This document shows, piece after piece, positions 1 through 8,474 of a stretch of DNA of 44,060 bases (its first letter is position 1; the number at the start of each line of letters is the position of its first letter). The notes beneath the pieces were generated by a model that saw only the letters and a program-made list of their open reading frames with translations, had not been told where the DNA came from and searched no databases. A program made the position numbers and the translations under genes. Source of the DNA: Chloroflexota bacterium (GTDB lineage Bacteria; Chloroflexota; UBA11872; VXOZ01). Where the stretch lies: positions 1 to 44,060 of the forward strand of contig JAJEAH010000065.1 in the NCBI GenBank assembly GCA_022824225.1, read 5' to 3'.

Positions 1-32
1 ACGTAGGGGCACGATATATCGTGCCCCTACGT
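1..32. terminator. Perfect 32-bp palindrome downstream of the first solute-binding protein gene
   Basis: The first 32 bases are a perfect inverted repeat: arm ACGTAGGGGCACGATA is followed directly by its reverse complement. It lies 60 bp past the stop codon of the minus-strand lipoprotein gene ending at 92, so it could end that transcript. There is no clear T-run, so it may instead be a dispersed palindromic repeat. The window edge may cut it. Confidence 0.5.
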
Positions 33-91
33 GAATAAACAGGACAACCGGAAGCCATTTTCATTCCGGGCCAATGGCGCGGCGCCTCAAC

Positions 92-1468
92 CTATTCCTT
101 CGGTATCAGAAGCTCGTTGACGATGTCATTGGCCACGCGGCCGTACTCTTCGGGCGTCAGTTCGCCGGCATCGTAGGCGTCGAAGTGCGGGCGCACCGCG
201 GCGCCGACGTCGCCCCACGTGGGATAGCCGTTCATGCCGTAGTTCGCCGGCGGGCTGAACGCAGCCTGCGTCGCATGGGCGATGGCATCGAAGCCTACGG
301 TCTCTTTGAGTTGCTCAGCCGGCATATTCACCGCGGTCCGCACCGCCGAAATGGTGTGGCCCATGGCCAGCGTGAACTCCGTGTTGGGCTCCGGCTCCAT
401 CATCCAGCGGTTAACCGCCCACGTCTCATCGGGATTCAGGCTGAAGCCGACGAGGATTGCCGGGAACCAAGAACGGCCGGAGATGTTCGCGTCCGCGCTG
501 AACGGCAGAGTCGCGCCGATGGCCTCGAATTCCACCTGGCGGTAGCCGTTGGTAATGTTCATGCCGACCTTGCCGGTCTCCCAGATGGCGCGCCCGCCGG
601 TATTAGCCGCCCCCAGTCCTTCCACGTCCTCCGGACTTGGCACCACGCGGTGCTTGAGCTTGAGGTCTACCCAGTAGGCCAGCCCCTCGATGAACTTCGG
701 CCGGTCCATCAGGCCGATCTTCTGCTCGTTATCCCAAGCAATCTGGCCGAAGTACGCGCCGCGCATGAAGCCGCGCCGTCCGTCGGAAGCCGAAACGCCG
801 CCATTGTGCCCAAACTGCTCGTTGCCCTGCGTCATCGCTCGGGCGTACTCCAGGAACGTATCCATGTTCCACGAGGCGTCGGTGGGGTCGATAGGCGGCG
901 GCTCCAGGCCGGCAGTGTCTAGGATCGTCTTATTGAGCAGCACGGCGTCGCAATTACCGGAGCCGGGCCAGCCGTAAAGTAGCCCGTCTACGGTCCAGTG
1001 CGTCAGGCTGTTGGGGAGAAAGTGTTCTGAGGGTACCAGGCCGTCCGCCTTGAAGAATTCGTCCAAAGGCGACAGGATTTCGCCCTCGATGAGGTCGGCA
1101 AACGAGCCCCAACTGGTGCGCAAGAAGTCGATGGGAACGCCTGACGCCGCCTGGACGAGCAACTTGGTCTTCGCTTCGTCCCCGCTGGACATATTCTGGA
1201 TAGTAATGGTTATATTGGGGTTTTCGGCCTCGTACTTGTCGAAGAGTGCACGCACCTTGAGGGTGGCGCTATCGGAATCGCGTGAGAGATACGTGAGTTG
1301 CACGTCCTCAGCCGGCGCGGGCGCGGCTTCGGCTTTCTCTTCCGGGGCCGCCATCTCTTCCGTTGGCGCGGCTACCTGCGCCGCGCCGCACGCGGCAAGG
1401 AATGCCGCCCCGCCAACTACCGGCACTGCCCCCAGTACCGTGCGCCGCATGAATCGTGTCTGTGCCAT
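92..1468 (-). CDS. Extracellular solute-binding lipoprotein (ABC transporter family 1 type)
   Basis: The 458-residue protein starts with a twin-arginine leader (R8-R9) and a hydrophobic stretch ending in lipobox LAAC, with the lipidated Cys near residue 27. An Ala/Glu/Pro linker follows, then a periplasmic-binding-protein fold in which [12 protein letters not shown] and [15 protein letters not shown] are typical of sugar-binding family 1. I chose ATG 1468 because GAGGAGG lies just upstream and the leader begins there; the open frame runs back to 1570. The role is presumably capture of a carbohydrate or similar solute for an ABC importer. No permease gene is visible: downstream is off-window and upstream is the divergent uvrA. 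The substrate cannot be told. Confidence 0.88.
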   Translation of the reverse strand: MAQTRFMRRTVLGAVPVVGGAAFLAACGAAQVAAPTEEMAAPEEKAEAAPAPAEDVQLTYLSRDSDSATLKVRALFDKYEAENPNITITIQNMSSGDEAKTKLLVQAASGVPIDFLRTSWGSFADLIEGEILSPLDEFFKADGLVPSEHFLPNSLTHWTVDGLLYGWPGSGNCDAVLLNKTILDTAGLEPPPIDPTDASWNMDTFLEYARAMTQGNEQFGHNGGVSASDGRRGFMRGAYFGQIAWDNEQKIGLMDRPKFIEGLAYWVDLKLKHRVVPSPEDVEGLGAANTGGRAIWETGKVGMNITNGYRQVEFEAIGATLPFSADANISGRSWFPAILVGFSLNPDETWAVNRWMMEPEPNTEFTLAMGHTISAVRTAVNMPAEQLKETVGFDAIAHATQAAFSPPANYGMNGYPTWGDVGAAVRPHFDAYDAGELTPEEYGRVANDIVNELLIPKE

Positions 1469-1569
1469 GACCGTTCCTCCTCGAGGTTGGGATTTAAGGC
1501 CTGCAAACGCCGCCGCACGTTGCGGGGGCGCCCACCCTCGGCGGGTGTGTGCTCTTGCGCGGCGGCTCA

Positions 1570-1599
1570 ATTATCACGCCTGCCTGGCGTGACTGTCCA
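1570..1599 (-). promoter_or_regulatory. Possible sigma70-type promoter for the solute-binding lipoprotein
   Basis: On the minus strand TGGACA (1594-1599) and GATAAT (1570-1575) are separated by 18 bp, each one base off consensus. It would fire about 100 bp upstream of the start at 1468. The rest of the 1469-1777 divergent spacer shows nothing else I can name, and I see no convincing uvrA promoter. Confidence 0.35.
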
Positions 1600-1777
1600 T
1601 ACTACCGCTGGTGCTCAGATTACTGTACCGAGCACTGCGCGTCAATGTTCTGCTCCCTTGTCGGCATCGTGGTACTATGGAGACTGTTTCCCGAAACTGC
1701 TACAGGTCGTTCTTCTCTGCATAGCATGTCGTATCCGAGCAGACGCCGCGCGCCGCGAGGGCAGAGGTTTCCCAGCC

Positions 1778-4700
1778 ATGGCTGAAGAGTACATTCGCAT
1801 CCGCGGCGCCCGTGAACACAACCTCCGCAGCATTGACCTGGACATCCCCCGCGAGAAGCTGGTGGTCGTCACCGGTCTCTCCGGTTCCGGCAAGTCGAGC
1901 CTGGCGTTCGACACCATCTTCGCCGAAGGGCAGCGGCGCTACGTGGAGTCGCTCTCGGCCTACGCCCGCCAGTTCCTCGGCATGTTGGAAAAGCCGGACG
2001 TGGACCACATCGACGGCCTCTCGCCGGCCATTTCCATCGATCAGAAGGGCGCCAGCCGTAACCCGCGCTCCACCGTCGGCACGGTCACGGAAGTCTACGA
2101 CTACTTGCGCCTGCTCTTTGCCCGCATCGGCGTGCCCCACTGCCCGCAGTGTGGGCGCGAAATCTCCCAGCAGACCGTGCAACAAATGGTGGACACGCTG
2201 CTCCACCTGCCCGATAGCACGCGCTACATGATCCTGGCGCCAATCGTGCAGGACCGCAAAGGCGAGTACCGCCAAGTGTTCCAGGACGCCCGCCAAGCGG
2301 GGTACGTGCGGGTGCGGGTGGACGGCACGGTCTACGACCTGGAGGAAACGCCGGCGCTGGACCGCTACAAGCAGCACACCATTGAAGTCGTAGTGGACCG
2401 TCTGGTGAACCGGCGCGGCGATACGGACCGGACACGGGTGGCGGATTCGTTGGAGACGGCGCTGCGCCTGGGCTCCGGCGTGGTGCGGGTGGTGCTAGTG
2501 GACGGCGCCGGGCGGCAGTCTGGCGAAAACGGTAACGCGCTAGGCCGTCATTCCGACGGAAGCCGCGGTTCTGATGTCCGTCATTCCCGCGAAAGCGGGA
2601 CTCCTGATGTCCGTCATTCCCGCGAAAGCGGGAATCCATCCGATTCCCATGCCGGTGATAGCGAGAACCTACCCACCCGTCACTCCCGCGAAAGCGGGAC
2701 TCCTGATGTCCGTCATTCCCGCGAAAGCGGGAATCCATCCGATTCCCATGCCGGCGACAGCGAGAACACACCCACCCGTCACTCCCGCGAAAGCGGGAGT
2801 CCATCCGGCGGGACGGCACAGGCTATTCGTGCAACGGAAATTGAAGCCGACGCGAGCCAAGAGAAGATGGATTCCCGTTTTCACGGGAATGACGGCAAGA
2901 GTGGCAACGACGGCAAGGCTGGCATCGACGGCGAAAGCGACCCCCCGACAGGCCGTTATCCCAGCGCAAGCGGGACTCCTGATGTTCGTCATTCCCGCAA
3001 AAGTCGGAGCCCTGATGTCCGTCATTCCCGCGAAAGTGGGAATCCATCCGGTCTTCATTCCGACGACAGCGAGAACACACCCACCCGTCATTCCCGCGAA
3101 GGCGGGAATCCATCCGATTCCCATGCCGGCGACAGCGAGAACACACCCACCCGTCACTCCCGCGAAAGCGGGAATCCATCCGGTCTTCATTCCGACGACA
3201 GCGAGAACACACCCACCCGTCACTCCCGCGAAAGCGGGAATCCATCCGGCGGGACGGCACAGGCTATTCGTGCAACGGAAATTGAAGTCGACGCGAGCCA
3301 AGAGAAGATGGATTCCCGTTTTCACGGGAATGACGGGCAGGGCGGGACTGATGGGCAGGGCGGGAATGACGGGCGGGGCGAAGATGACGTACAGGAAGGC
3401 TATAGCGGACAGGGCGGGAATGACGAAATAGGCGGGAGTGACGGACGGGCAGGCAATTACGCGCAGGGCGGGAATGACGGGCAGGGCAGGAGTGGCGGAG
3501 AGAATACCGGCGGCAACCCCGAACCCGTAGAAATCCTCTTCTCCGAGCAATTCGCCTGCGTGCACTGCGGCGTCTCCCTTGGCGAGGTGGAGCCGCGCAC
3601 CTTCTCCTTCAATAGCCCCCACGGCGCGTGCCCGGAGTGCACGGGCATCGGCACAACCATGGTGTTCGACCCGGACCTCATCGCGCCCAACAAGCGGCTC
3701 TCGCTTTTGGAGGGTGCAATACTGCCCTGGTCGCGCCTTGGCTCCAAGGACACATATCTCTATCAGGTAGTGAAGGCAGTGGGGGCGAAGTACGGCTTTT
3801 CCCTTAGCGTTCCGCTGGCCGAAATCGCGCCGGAACACGTGGACATCTTGCTGTACGGCATCCAGGAGCGTCTGCCGGTGCCGGTAGTTGACCGCTTTGA
3901 CAAGACCCGCACCTTCATGTCCGAATTCGAAGGCGTGATCCCCAATCTGGAACGGCGGCACAAGCAGACCGATTCGGACTACATGCGCCAGGAAATCGAA
4001 CGCTTCATGACCGTGCAGCCGTGTCCCGCCTGCCAGGGCGCGCGCCTGAAGCCCGAGAGCCTCGCCGTAACCCTTAGCGACCACACCATCGCGCAAGTAA
4101 CGGCCTTTGCCGTGAAAGACGCCCGCGCCTGGTTCGAGGCGTTGCCGCTCTCGGAGCGCGAGCGCCTGATCGGCCGCCAGATTCTCAAGGAAATCCTGGC
4201 CCGGCTGCACTTCTTGGAAAACGTGGGGCTGGACTACCTGACCCTGGACCGCGCCACAGCCACGCTTTCCGGCGGCGAAGCCCAGCGCATTCGTCTGGCG
4301 ACGCAGATTGGTTCGGGCCTGGTGGGCGTGCTCTACATTCTGGACGAGCCGTCTATCGGCCTGCACCAGCGCGACAACCGCCGCCTCATCGCCACGCTCA
4401 GCGGCTTGCGCGACCTGGGCAACAGCGTGCTGGTGGTGGAGCATGATGAAGATACCATCCGCTCCGCCGATCACGTCATCGATATTGGGCCGGGGGCCGG
4501 TGAATACGGCGGCCGCGTGGTGGCGGCGGGACCCCTGGAGGACGTGATGGCGGTGGAGGACTCGCTGACGGCGGCCTTTCTGACCGGCAAGCGGCAGATC
4601 GCCGTGCCCCGCGAGCGGCGCGGCGCCGGGACAAGCGCGGCTCAGGCAACCGCTGCCCGCGCGGAAAAAGCCGCCGCGCCACCGTCACGGTCGCGGTCAC

Positions 4701-5770
4701 GGGCGCAAGCGGCGCGCGGCGCCGACTCCGGAAAAGCCCCCGGCGGGAAGATTACGGTGAAAGGCGCCCGGGCCAACAATCTCAAGAGCATAGACGTGAG
4801 CTTTCCGTTGGGCCGCTTCATCGGCGTCACCGGCGTCTCCGGCTCCGGCAAGAGCACGCTCGTCATAGACGTGCTCTACCGTCGCCTGGCGCAGGAAATC
4901 TACAACAGCCGCGAGCGTCCCGGCCCGCATGACACGATCCTGGGCTTGGATAGCATCGACAAGGTCATCGACATCAACCAGCAGCCCATCGGACGCACGC
5001 CCCGGTCGAATCCGGCCACGTATACCGGCGCGTTCACCCCCATGCGCGAGCTGTTCGCCAAGACGCCGGAAGCGCGCGTCCGCGGCTACAAACCCGGCCG
5101 CTTCTCCTTCAATGTCAAAGGCGGCCGCTGCGAGGCCTGCCGGGGCGACGGCATCATCACCATCGAAATGCAGTTCCTGCCGGACGTCTACGTGCCCTGC
5201 GAGGTCTGCGACGGCAAACGCTACAACCGCGAGGCGCTGGAAGTGATGTATAAGGGCAAGACCATCGCCGTCGTGCTGGACCTCACCATCGACGAAGCCG
5301 CCACGTTCTTCGAAAACGTCCCCAGCATCCACAACAGGTTCAGGACTCTGGTGGACGTGGGCCTGGGCTACATGCGGGTGGGCCAGCCGGCCACCACGCT
5401 TTCCGGCGGCGAGGCGCAGCGCGTCAAGCTGGCCGCCGAGCTTTCCAAACGCGCCACCGGCCGCACGCTCTACATCCTGGATGAACCCACCACCGGCCTG
5501 CACTTCGCCGACGTGGAACGCCTACTGGAGGTGCTGCAACGCCTGGTGGATACCGGCAATACGGTGATCGTGATCGAACACAACCTGGAAGTGATCAAGT
5601 GCGTGGACTGGGTGATCGACCTCGGCCCCGAGGGCGGCGACGCCGGCGGCGAACTGGTTGCCGAAGGCACACCGGAAACGCTCGCCCACCTGCCCCACTC
5701 CTACACCGGCGTCTACCTGCGCCAGGTCCTGGAACGCGACGGCGCCCTAGAAAAAGCCCACGCGTCGTAA
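1778..5770 (+). CDS. uvrA: UvrA, excinuclease ABC subunit A, with a large in-frame repeat insertion
   Basis: UvrA is the DNA-damage-recognition ATPase of nucleotide excision repair. At 1330 residues it is far longer than the usual ~940. Landmarks: Walker [10 protein letters not shown] at ~33; CPQC in the UvrB-binding region at ~122; CVHC at ~594; first signature LSGGEAQR at ~830 and LYILDEP at ~852; second Walker [10 protein letters not shown] at ~1019; zinc finger CEAC at ~1118 and CEVC at ~1141; second signature ~1208 followed by [10 protein letters not shown]. The start is set by [15 protein letters not shown], the family N-terminus; the frame is open further upstream. Residues ~246-580 are a repeat-derived insert (separate entry), between the end of the UvrB-binding region and the strand leading to CVHC. 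A ~45-residue Ala/Arg-rich linker also separates the two halves. All catalytic motifs are intact. Confidence 0.95.
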   Translation: MAEEYIRIRGAREHNLRSIDLDIPREKLVVVTGLSGSGKSSLAFDTIFAEGQRRYVESLSAYARQFLGMLEKPDVDHIDGLSPAISIDQKGASRNPRSTVGTVTEVYDYLRLLFARIGVPHCPQCGREISQQTVQQMVDTLLHLPDSTRYMILAPIVQDRKGEYRQVFQDARQAGYVRVRVDGTVYDLEETPALDRYKQHTIEVVVDRLVNRRGDTDRTRVADSLETALRLGSGVVRVVLVDGAGRQSGENGNALGRHSDGSRGSDVRHSRESGTPDVRHSRESGNPSDSHAGDSENLPTRHSRESGTPDVRHSRESGNPSDSHAGDSENTPTRHSRESGSPSGGTAQAIRATEIEADASQEKMDSRFHGNDGKSGNDGKAGIDGESDPPTGRYPSASGTPDVRHSRKSRSPDVRHSRESGNPSGLHSDDSENTPTRHSREGGNPSDSHAGDSENTPTRHSRESGNPSGLHSDDSENTPTRHSRESGNPSGGTAQAIRATEIEVDASQEKMDSRFHGNDGQGGTDGQGGNDGRGEDDVQEGYSGQGGNDEIGGSDGRAGNYAQGGNDGQGRSGGENTGGNPEPVEILFSEQFACVHCGVSLGEVEPRTFSFNSPHGACPECTGIGTTMVFDPDLIAPNKRLSLLEGAILPWSRLGSKDTYLYQVVKAVGAKYGFSLSVPLAEIAPEHVDILLYGIQERLPVPVVDRFDKTRTFMSEFEGVIPNLERRHKQTDSDYMRQEIERFMTVQPCPACQGARLKPESLAVTLSDHTIAQVTAFAVKDARAWFEALPLSERERLIGRQILKEILARLHFLENVGLDYLTLDRATATLSGGEAQRIRLATQIGSGLVGVLYILDEPSIGLHQRDNRRLIATLSGLRDLGNSVLVVEHDEDTIRSADHVIDIGPGAGEYGGRVVAAGPLEDVMAVEDSLTAAFLTGKRQIAVPRERRGAGTSAAQATAARAEKAAAPPSRSRSRAQAARGADSGKAPGGKITVKGARANNLKSIDVSFPLGRFIGVTGVSGSGKSTLVIDVLYRRLAQEIYNSRERPGPHDTILGLDSIDKVIDINQQPIGRTPRSNPATYTGAFTPMRELFAKTPEARVRGYKPGRFSFNVKGGRCEACRGDGIITIEMQFLPDVYVPCEVCDGKRYNREALEVMYKGKTIAVVLDLTIDEAATFFENVPSIHNRFRTLVDVGLGYMRVGQPATTLSGGEAQRVKLAAELSKRATGRTLYILDEPTTGLHFADVERLLEVLQRLVDTGNTVIVIEHNLEVIKCVDWVIDLGPEGGDAGGELVAEGTPETLAHLPHSYTGVYLRQVLERDGALEKAHAS
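2514..3516 (+). repeat. Array of palindromic REP-like repeats inserted in frame in uvrA
   Basis: About ten copies of a unit built on GTCATTCCCGCGAAAGCGGG are translated as [10 protein letters not shown] or near variants (two as [10 protein letters not shown], one as [10 protein letters not shown]). Two copies of the opposite half, ATGGATTCCCGTTTTCACGG, read [11 protein letters not shown] ~115-bp block, including the segment read [13 protein letters not shown], occurs twice (~2775-2893 and ~3225-3336). The tail (~3330-3500) is a degenerate GGGCAGGGCGGGAATGAC tandem giving Gly/Asn/Asp-rich peptide. No stop or frameshift occurs over about 1 kb. The same element occurs outside genes at 42499-42600 and 43918-43935. 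Confidence 0.9.
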
Positions 5771-5985
5771 GACGAGCCGAAAGCGCCGCGCAAGGTTTTG
5801 AAACCAATGAGACCTGAAAGTGCAGGGCAGGTAAGCACTGACGAGGCGCTTTTCCACCGGCGTGAGGCAGCCTCTTGATTAGGAAGGTCTGGTTCGAATC
5901 TCTCAATGGCCAACGCAATGTGCCATAATGATTGACTAAAGCAGACCTTAGCATAGAGACCCAATTGCAGGTAACGGTAAATCCG

Positions 5986-6237
5986 ATGCAGGCTGAAGCG
6001 AGAGTCATTAGCGTCGCGCCTGAAAGCGAATTGGGGCGACTGCTGGAAGAGGTCGGCGCGGCCCCGGTAATCCTTGAGAAAGAGGGGGAACTCTTTTCAT
6101 TGGTCCGGGAAGACGCTAAAGACATCTGGGCAATGTACGACCCGGAGAAGGTTAGGGAAGCGTTGCGCCAGTGTACAGGCGTCTTGGCGGGCGTCGATCG
6201 GGAGAGCCTGCTCAGCGACGTTCGTGCAGCGCGTTAG
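5986..6237 (+). CDS. Small Phd/antitoxin-like protein
   Basis: This 83-residue acidic protein runs MQAEARVISVAPESEL, then APVILEKEGELFSLVRED and ends in GVLAGVDRESLLSDVRAAR. The pattern of a short N-terminal strand, a statement like 'VILEKEG..F.LVRED' and a charged helical tail resembles Phd/YefM-type antitoxin-like ORFs, but I cannot place it in a named family with certainty. ATG 5986 is chosen; a TTG at 5932 would add 18 residues and has no ribosome-binding site. No toxin gene follows: the next gene is convergent. It stands alone 215 bp after uvrA. Confidence 0.55.
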   Translation: MQAEARVISVAPESELGRLLEEVGAAPVILEKEGELFSLVREDAKDIWAMYDPEKVREALRQCTGVLAGVDRESLLSDVRAAR

Positions 6238-6305
6238 GAAGAAAGCAGCGGTTTGTGACATTCGATTGACCACAGAGATGCCGAATAGTTGTTTAGGTCA
6301 AGTGT

Positions 6306-8399
6306 TCACTCCCACCACTGAGGGAATCCCTGCACTAGCGTGCGTCGCTGGCGAGTTTCGACAATAGTGCCATCTTCTGTTGAATAGACACGGCGGATGG
6401 GGTCACTTGAAATGACACTTCCCATATAGTGACCATCTTCGCGGAACCAGCGGAGTCTCTTCCTTTCAACTAGGCCAAATCCGGTCTGGGCGATTACCAG
6501 GTCGCCACCATCGAAGGTATCGATGAGGGCGTGTAGAGAGTCATCGCGCAGAACATATAGTCTTGTATCTGTCAAGAGATAGAGGTAGTCCCCCGTGTCG
6601 ACAATTCGGCGCGGTACATTGCCAATGTCGTATACCCTAACACCTCTTCCATTATCATCAACCAGCACGATTCGGCCAGAGTAACCAGCAAGATATACAG
6701 AATTGGATTTGGCGGCGAAGCTTGCGGCATATATCCAGTCGGATGCTTGAATCTCACTGACCTCGATTCCTATCGTCGCAGTGAATTCGAGCTCTCCAGC
6801 TCTATGCTCTGACCGACTAAGCTCTTGGTAAAACCTTGCGCCTGCATATTCGGATAGAGCACTCGCCTCGACGCCAGTGAGTAACTCTGTCGCTAGATTT
6901 AGCTCTTTCATTCTTTCCTCGGCTTGTGGGTCGGCCGCGTTAAGATCAGGATGATACTGCTTGGCAAGATCCCGGTAGCGACGCTTTACCTCTTCAGGGG
7001 CAATTGGCAGTGAGAGACCCATGAAGGAGAGCGCCCGTTCCACCTCAGAGCTTGCTCCACATCTGCTGCTTGGAGTGGCAATTTGAGTCCAAACCTCCGT
7101 AATTGGCAGCTTGGCACCCCACAGTCCCACGCCACCTGCGTCTATGCACCAAGCCTCGTCAACGACAGTGAAGAGGTATCGATCACGTGCTTGGGACAGC
7201 GCTACGCATCGGATGTGGTTCTTGAGTTCATCTTTGGGGAAACCGAGCCTCCTTCTAATAGCCGTGATTTCGGGAGCTTCATCAAGCGCTGTTTCGAAGA
7301 CCATTCCTAGGTCGTCATCATAGGCATGGGCAACACAGTCCTGAGACATGGCGATAAGACCGCTACCAAGGGGATGAACGCCCACACGGTAGGTGCCGTG
7401 CATTAGTCCAGATCTGGCTGCAAGCCTACCAGACCTGTCGTAACGCAATGCAGCAGCTTCAATATCGCCATATCCCTGCGCATTGCCAAGGTCATCAATT
7501 ATAAAAAGACCATCATTAGTTGGATGTATCTGGCGAAAGGCCGGGTCTGGGCGCTCCGATAGAGGGATCTTCACCGTTGGTCCAAGTCGCCAATCGCTGT
7601 CACGAGTCTCGAAGTAGCATCCTCTCCCGGGTGCTACGAGACTCTTACTAGCGACCTGTTTCTCTTCCCATTTCGACGGGGCACGAGGCAAGGGCACGTA
7701 GCTGAGGGATGCAATGTCAATATCTATTAGTTTTTGCGGCTCAAAGTCTATACGATGCGAATTGATGGACCGCTTCGGCAACTCTACTGGAGCACTGGGG
7801 GAACCTGAAAGTATCAGTCTGACTGCGCGCCCGTCCTTGATTCGGACAATCTCTCCAGCTTTCTCCAAATAGGAAATCAGCACTGCAACCCGACGCCCAT
7901 CCTTTTCACCAATGAGCTCCTTTACGTCCGTTTGCAGGCAATTGGGTTGGGCCAGGATCACTTCCCGAATTGCCTGGAAGCGCCGTAGATCTCTTTCGTG
8001 GTGTTTGATCTTGTCGGTCCACGGTTTGAGTTCAGGGAAGGTGGTCACCAGTTCCGCTATGCGGGCAATTCCAAGTTCATCGCCTACGAGGGCAAGAATA
8101 GTACCTCCCTGCTGAAGCGCTGGAATTGACTGAATATCAAAAGAGCGATATTGTTGGCGGGTTTCGTTTACCCAAACCGGGATATACTCAAGATTCCTAC
8201 GAGCATGCGCGGCGGCAGCACCATAGTCTCGCTTTGAAATCGCTTCATGAAGCTGGAATAATGAATCAAAATACGACTGGCTTGCATTGGTCTGACGTGG
8301 TCTAGGTGAAATGTCATCGCTTTCGTCAGCTCGGGAACTATGAGCTTCCTCCCCAATAGTGGAACCCATCCCCAGTAGTCTCTTGATGAGTCCGACCAC
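6306..8399 (-). CDS. Chimeric protein: winged-helix-like region, beta-propeller-like repeats and an inserted DnaJ domain
   Basis: The protein has 697 residues. An N-terminal helical part (LFQLHEAISKRDYGAAAAHA looks TPR-like) leads to a winged-helix-like stretch (REVILAQPNCLQTDVKELIG ... ISYLEKAGEIVRIKDGRAV). Next comes beta-rich sequence of propeller type (GLFIIDDLGNAQGYGDIEA; PLGSGLIAMSQDCVAHAYDD). A J domain sits around residues 450-510, with the HPD triad in AKQYHPDLN near 482-484. More propeller-like repeats follow (NSVYLAGYSGRIVLVDDNGR; TGDYLYLLTDTRLYVLRDD). I prefer GTG 8399, which has ACGGAGG five bases upstream; a TTG at 8435 extends the frame by 12 codons. It lies 39 bp after pheT on the same strand. 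The DNA looks clearly less GC-rich than its neighbours, suggesting transfer. It presumably recruits an Hsp70; the client is unknown. Confidence 0.75.
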   Translation of the reverse strand: MVGLIKRLLGMGSTIGEEAHSSRADESDDISPRPRQTNASQSYFDSLFQLHEAISKRDYGAAAAHARRNLEYIPVWVNETRQQYRSFDIQSIPALQQGGTILALVGDELGIARIAELVTTFPELKPWTDKIKHHERDLRRFQAIREVILAQPNCLQTDVKELIGEKDGRRVAVLISYLEKAGEIVRIKDGRAVRLILSGSPSAPVELPKRSINSHRIDFEPQKLIDIDIASLSYVPLPRAPSKWEEKQVASKSLVAPGRGCYFETRDSDWRLGPTVKIPLSERPDPAFRQIHPTNDGLFIIDDLGNAQGYGDIEAAALRYDRSGRLAARSGLMHGTYRVGVHPLGSGLIAMSQDCVAHAYDDDLGMVFETALDEAPEITAIRRRLGFPKDELKNHIRCVALSQARDRYLFTVVDEAWCIDAGGVGLWGAKLPITEVWTQIATPSSRCGASSEVERALSFMGLSLPIAPEEVKRRYRDLAKQYHPDLNAADPQAEERMKELNLATELLTGVEASALSEYAGARFYQELSRSEHRAGELEFTATIGIEVSEIQASDWIYAASFAAKSNSVYLAGYSGRIVLVDDNGRGVRVYDIGNVPRRIVDTGDYLYLLTDTRLYVLRDDSLHALIDTFDGGDLVIAQTGFGLVERKRLRWFREDGHYMGSVISSDPIRRVYSTEDGTIVETRQRRTLVQGFPQWWE

Positions 8400-8474
8400 G
8401 ATGGCCTCCGTTAGTCGCACTATTGCTCGCCGCAATGTGGGTTGGCTAGAGTAGTGCTCAATCTACAAGAGTGG

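Noticed and set aside
2085-4474. Open frames on both strands through the uvrA repeat region
   Set aside because: They only translate the REP-like repeats and antisense uvrA; the repeats happen to be free of stops in several frames.
5845-5915. tRNA gene suggested by GGTTCGAATC at 5891-5900
   Set aside because: The bases around it do not form a T stem, no matching anticodon stem-loop or acceptor stem is present, so the T-loop-like string is taken as chance.
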